Of a DNA stretch of 64,000 bases, positions 61,433-64,000 are shown one piece after another. Each line of letters opens with the position of its first letter. Position 1 is the first letter of the stretch. The notes below the pieces were generated by a model. It saw only the letters and a program-made list of their open reading frames with translations. It ran no database searches and had not been told where the DNA came from. A program made the position numbers and the translations under genes. The stretch is taken from positions 471,992 through 535,991 of the forward strand of contig NZ_JBPOEA010000002.1 of assembly GCF_052060035.1 (NCBI RefSeq). Reading direction: 5' to 3'. The DNA is from Fodinibius sp052060035. Lineage in GTDB: Bacteria > Bacteroidota > Rhodothermia > Balneolales > Balneolaceae.

Positions 61433-62854
61433 TTATTTAAATTTCATCACTACAAAAGTAATATCATCATCAATAGGTTTATCCCCCCTCCAGCGATCAG
61501 CCTCGTATTTCAAATTATCGATTATCTCGTTTGGTTTTAAATGAGCATACTCTTCAAAAGCTGATTTCACCCTTTTCCAGCCAAACATATCACGATTTTT
61601 ATTGAACAGCTCATGAAGTCCATCGGAAACTAACAATACAGTATCATTAGGATTAAGTTCAACAGTAATTTGCTTGTAGTCAAAGTTGTTGACGGCTCCA
61701 AGCGGCATTCCCTTTATAACATATTCTTCGATTGATTTGGATTCGTTTCTAAACACAAGAATGGGGGGCATTCCAGCAGCAGAAGCTGTGAGTACATTAT
61801 TTTTCACCTCCATACATGTCAGTGCCATAAAGAGTGTCCCAAGATTCATCTGTTTTAATATGAGCGTTACTTTATTAAAAAACTCGGGAAAGTCAGACTC
61901 AGGCTGAAAGCTTTTAAAAAGGCTTTTTATTATGGCTACCATGAACCCAGCTTTATTGCCATGTCCGGTTGCATCGCCTATCACAAGAGTAAGTTGATCA
62001 TCTTCCGATTTATAATAATCGTAATAGTCTCCACCCACTTCTACAGCGGTTCTCATGCTTGCCGCCATTAATAGCGTATCAGTTTCTGGTAGTCGGTGAG
62101 GAAGCATCGACAGTTGAAGTTTACGTGCTTCTTCAAGCTCTTTGCTCGTTCGATCTACTTCGTTCTGAAGCATTTCCCGTTTTAGCTTTTGCTGGAAGAT
62201 ATTTTTTTCCTGTTCAATAACTTTTTTGTTGGTAACCGAAATATCATAGGCAAGATAGATAGACGTAGTAATTATTAATCCAATCACTCCAAATTGATAT
62301 CCATTGGTGAGGCCAAACAAGGGAGAAAGCAGTTCCAGATCTAAGAGGAGATCGTAGCTGCCAAATAACGAAAATATTGCAAACCCTACTCCGATAATCC
62401 AAAGCCGGTTAAGTCCTGATTGTAAAGCCAAATACGTGATGCGGATGATCTCTATTAATACAGCAATAACTACCAATTCTAAATAGATGAAGTTGCTGGA
62501 TGGCTGAATTACAGCCGCTATACCTGTAAAAATTAATAATGAGGTGATCAACCAAAAGTGCAGTGGGACCCTATTACGGAATAACCTGTAGAAAAAAAGG
62601 AGCCCGGCGATTAAACTGATGCTTAGGGAACCCCTCTGAATCCTTAGAAACAATAAAGAGTATTGATCTGATGTAACCATCTGCTGAAAATCGGAAAAGA
62701 TCGTAACTCCTAAAAGCAGAAGAAATAAAGCGTAGAATAGGTTTGTTCTTCGCTTGCGCCAATAAATAAAAAGGATGAGATGGAGCATACTGATTCCAAG
62801 TATGAGTCCAGTAGAGAAATATTGAATCTTGGTTAGAAATAAATACTCATCCAT
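61433..62854 (-). CDS. Membrane-anchored SpoIIE/PP2C-type phosphatase
   Basis: A 473-residue signalling protein. About seven N-terminal membrane helices (GLILGISMLHLILFIYWRKR...LIITTSIYLAYDI) are followed by a coiled coil (EQEKNIFQQKLKREMLQNEVDRTSKELEEARKLQ) and an RsbU/SpoIIE phosphatase domain: SMLPHRLP, VGGDYYDYY, VIGDATGHGNKAGF, LVSDGLHE and DDDITFVVMKF with the Mg2+ aspartates. It probably acts on an anti-sigma-antagonist protein. Its upstream region is the attC-like area described separately. Confidence 0.9.
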   Translation of the reverse strand: MDEYLFLTKIQYFSTGLILGISMLHLILFIYWRKRRTNLFYALFLLLLGVTIFSDFQQMVTSDQYSLLFLRIQRGSLSISLIAGLLFFYRLFRNRVPLHFWLITSLLIFTGIAAVIQPSSNFIYLELVVIAVLIEIIRITYLALQSGLNRLWIIGVGFAIFSLFGSYDLLLDLELLSPLFGLTNGYQFGVIGLIITTSIYLAYDISVTNKKVIEQEKNIFQQKLKREMLQNEVDRTSKELEEARKLQLSMLPHRLPETDTLLMAASMRTAVEVGGDYYDYYKSEDDQLTLVIGDATGHGNKAGFMVAIIKSLFKSFQPESDFPEFFNKVTLILKQMNLGTLFMALTCMEVKNNVLTASAAGMPPILVFRNESKSIEEYVIKGMPLGAVNNFDYKQITVELNPNDTVLLVSDGLHELFNKNRDMFGWKRVKSAFEEYAHLKPNEIIDNLKYEADRWRGDKPIDDDITFVVMKFK

Positions 62855-62926
62855 TAATTATTAACTTTAATTTTTTTTAAAACAATTCGCCCGAGATTTA
62901 ATCTGCAATATTTTTTGGGACTGTAA

Positions 62927-63053
62927 ATATAACGATCTGGTACATCACCGACAGTCCACAGATTATGAATTTGGTTATAAAAGAGAGGGTAACTAAAAAA
63001 TGGAAGGGAGGCAACCAGATGGCGAGGTGCGTTCCCTTGAATGCTATTTAGGT
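62927..63053 (+). repeat. Degenerate copy of the attC-like element
   Basis: 127 bases aligned by eye with the 128-base element at 63797-63924: 5' TATAACGATCT against CTAACGACCT, then a 42-base block at 62975-63016 with 35 of 42 bases equal to 63846-63887, and an end TTTAGGT in place of GTTAGGC. A separate hairpin (GGACTGT at 62918-62924 with ACAGTCC at 62951-62957, inside AATCTG and CAGATT) overlaps its left arm, so it may be mosaic. Confidence 0.4.
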
Positions 63054-63059
63054 TTAGGT

Positions 63060-63145
63060 AATACCAAAGGCGGAAGGCACATGATTCAAGGGTTAGGCTC
63101 GGAGCCTGATGCACGGATTCGTCTATCTTCCGCCGTGCTGGTATT
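63060..63145. repeat. 86-base imperfect inverted repeat
   Basis: AATACC and GGCGGAAG on the left pair with CTTCCGCC and GGTATT on the right, around a centre with the near-perfect hairpin AGGCTC-G-GAGCCT (63095-63107). The internal GTTAGGC (63092-63098) resembles an attC end. It could be a small palindromic insertion or part of a rearranged attC site. Confidence 0.45.
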
Positions 63146-63201
63146 TTTTAATATGGGAGACGTTGTTGCACATCTCAACTCGGTAGGGTAGTCTAATAAA
63201 T

Positions 63202-63214
63202 GCGCTGGTTAGCT
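63202..63214 (+). repeat. attC-like right end (GCGCTGGTTAGCT)
   Basis: GCGCTGGTTAG here is identical to 63912-63922. GTTAGCT fits the GTTRRRY consensus of an attC R' box. With the downstream copy it would bound a 710-base cassette (63209-63918) holding one gene. A matching left arm was not found. Confidence 0.45.
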
Positions 63215-63390
63215 ATATTATTAATTAGTAGTGGTTTTTTTAGTTGCAAACTTACTGATCGTTACTAACCACTACGCAAACAGTTACAAGTATTTGTTTC
63301 TATTTAACTTAAAAAAAAATAAAAAAGCCCTTTTTATTTAAAGATTATCTACTATACAGATAACCCAAAACAAATACGAGAGGAAGTGTT

Positions 63391-63798
63391 ATGAAAAATA
63401 TAGAACTAGCAAAAACCGGATATAAAAAATTTAGCGAAGGGGATATTGAGGGTGTTCTTTCCATGTTTGATCCCAAGATGGAATGGCATGAATGCAACGG
63501 ATTTCCCTTTATTGAGGGCGATGGCATATTTACAGGACCAGAAGCAGTAGGCAATGGTGTGTTTAGTAAGATTCCCGAATATTATGATCACTTCAATGTT
63601 GAGATTGAAGAACTAATGGAATCCGGTGACCGCGTAATCATGAAGGGATATTACACGGGAACTTGGAAAGCCACTGGGAAGAAGTTCAAAGCTAATGCAG
63701 TGCATATCTGGACTGTAAAGAATGAAAAACTTACTCATTTTTTTCAAGCTGTAGATACAGCTACTATAATTAATCCTGTTAAAGCCAAAGTAATGTAG
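63391..63798 (+). CDS. NTF2-like (SnoaL) protein in a putative gene cassette
   Basis: A 135-residue cytoplasmic SnoaL/NTF2-like protein of the ketosteroid-isomerase fold. KTGYKKFSEGDIEGVLSMFDPKMEWHECNGFPF is the helix-strand start; EELMESGDRVIMKGYYTGTWKATGKKFKANAVHIWTVKNEKLTHFFQAVDTA holds the four-strand sheet. AGAGGAAG precedes the ATG by 7 bases. The stop codon TAG overlaps the first bases of the attC-like element, as in integron cassettes, where NTF2-like proteins are a known passenger class. Ligand unknown. Confidence 0.78.
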   Translation: MKNIELAKTGYKKFSEGDIEGVLSMFDPKMEWHECNGFPFIEGDGIFTGPEAVGNGVFSKIPEYYDHFNVEIEELMESGDRVIMKGYYTGTWKATGKKFKANAVHIWTVKNEKLTHFFQAVDTATIINPVKAKVM

Positions 63799-63924
63799 CT
63801 AACGACCTTGCGTTACAGCTGAAGGCGCCGGAATGTTGAAATTGTTTATAAATGAAAGAGTAACTAATAAATAGAAGGTACGCAACCTGGTGAGAGGCCT
63901 GTCCGCTGATAGCGCTGGTTAGGC
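63797..63924 (+). repeat. attC-like recombination site
   Basis: A 128-base imperfect palindrome. The left end AGCTAAC (RYYYAAC) mirrors the right end GTTAGGC (GTTRRRY). Inside, GCGTTACAGCTGAAGGC pairs, with unpaired bases, with GCCTGTCCGCTGATAGCGC, the usual bulged-arm design. Length is inside the 57-141 range of attC. It begins on the stop codon of the NTF2-like gene and the next ATG is 62 bases on. No integrase gene is in the window. Confidence 0.6.
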
Positions 63925-63943
63925 GAGAGTGTAAATCTAACTC

Positions 63944-63981
63944 TGTCTAGGTTGGTAATTTAAAATCTACTAACTTAGACA
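63944..63981. promoter_or_regulatory. Inverted repeat before the last gene
   Basis: TGTCTAGGTT pairs with AACTTAGACA (one G-U) across an 18-base spacer and ends 4 bases before ATG 63986. It is a possible operator or leader hairpin for the next cassette gene. Confidence 0.35.
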
Positions 63982-63985
63982 AATC

Positions 63986-64000
63986 ATGACACAAAAAGAA
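63986..64000 (+). CDS. Start of a gene cut by the window end
   Basis: ATG 63986 opens a frame (MTQKE) that leaves the window after five codons. Its place 61 bases after the attC-like site fits the next cassette of an array. Product cannot be told. Confidence 0.35.

Noticed and set aside
62854..63114. 86-codon - strand ORF across the attC-like copy
   Set aside because: It crosses repeat structures and has no recognisable product.

Overview
The window looks like the chromosome of a free-living, aerobic, Gram-negative bacterium of the Bacteroidota/Rhodothermota/Balneolota group; a Balneolota member such as Fodinibius is my best guess. The reasons are many lipoproteins and outer-membrane barrels, weak Shine-Dalgarno sites, a bacillithiol deacetylase (BshB1), a class III fructose-1,6-bisphosphatase, CrtY-type lycopene cyclase, LEA14-like lipoproteins, and A+T-leaning DNA throughout. 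I could recognise no tRNA, rRNA, CRISPR array, insertion sequence or prophage.

Layout. 1-4.2 kb: 3' part of aconitase, a lipoprotein, and a secreted CocE/S15 hydrolase. 4.3-7.2 kb: a MerC-like membrane protein coupled to a ribbon-helix-helix protein, then a leftward pair of a serine-racemase-like PLP enzyme and a D-amino-acid oxidase. 7.6-13.8 kb: a signalling block with an atypical response regulator, a receiver-domain pseudogene, a double KaiC-like ATPase, a large multi-PAS histidine kinase and a lone PAS protein. 13.8-20.1 kb: leftward housekeeping and envelope genes (2Fe-2S ferredoxin, PepSY protein, barrel, amidohydrolase, MGMT, LEA14-like, MFS). 20.3-23.6 kb: an NTF2-like protein, then a tight operon of an ABM protein, a free-standing cobalamin-binding protein with the Wx9EH signature of B12 photoreceptors, and a histidine kinase. 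23.6-27.9 kb: DUF4168 lipoprotein and a metal-uptake operon (small His/Cys protein, outer-membrane protein, binding protein, permease) that has no ATPase gene beside it.

28-35 kb: secreted D-aminoacylase, sucD, dnaG, inositol monophosphatase, bshB1. 35.1-43.6 kb: a split MacAB/TolC-like exporter. Two permease genes lie at 35.2-37.6 kb and TolC, adaptor and ATPase at 40.1-43.6 kb. The same 12-bp-period direct repeat stands before both halves. A glycosyltransferase and three YqjD/YqjE-like membrane proteins lie between. 43.7-50.4 kb: PIG-L deacetylase, AI-2E transporter, crtY-tspO, a secreted unknown and katG. 50.6-52.4 kb: a small regulatory cluster of membrane proteins with a winged-helix repressor-like protein and two matching inverted repeats. 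52.5-62.9 kb: DUF1304, fbp, a decayed SDR gene, a TlpA-like thioredoxin, methyltransferase, VIT1-family transporter, cupin, gamma-glutamyltransferase and a membrane SpoIIE-type phosphatase.

62.9-64 kb: this end looks like part of an integron-type gene-cassette array. An NTF2-like gene is followed, overlapping its stop codon, by a 128-bp imperfect palindrome with attC-like ends. A related degenerate copy lies 870 bp upstream, and a new gene begins 61 bp downstream.

Possible cross-links, all inferred: the B12 protein/kinase pair and the KaiC/kinase module are candidate light or redox inputs, and crtY and tspO are plausible light- or oxygen-responsive outputs; the racemase-like enzyme, D-amino-acid oxidase and secreted D-aminoacylase suggest D-amino-acid use.
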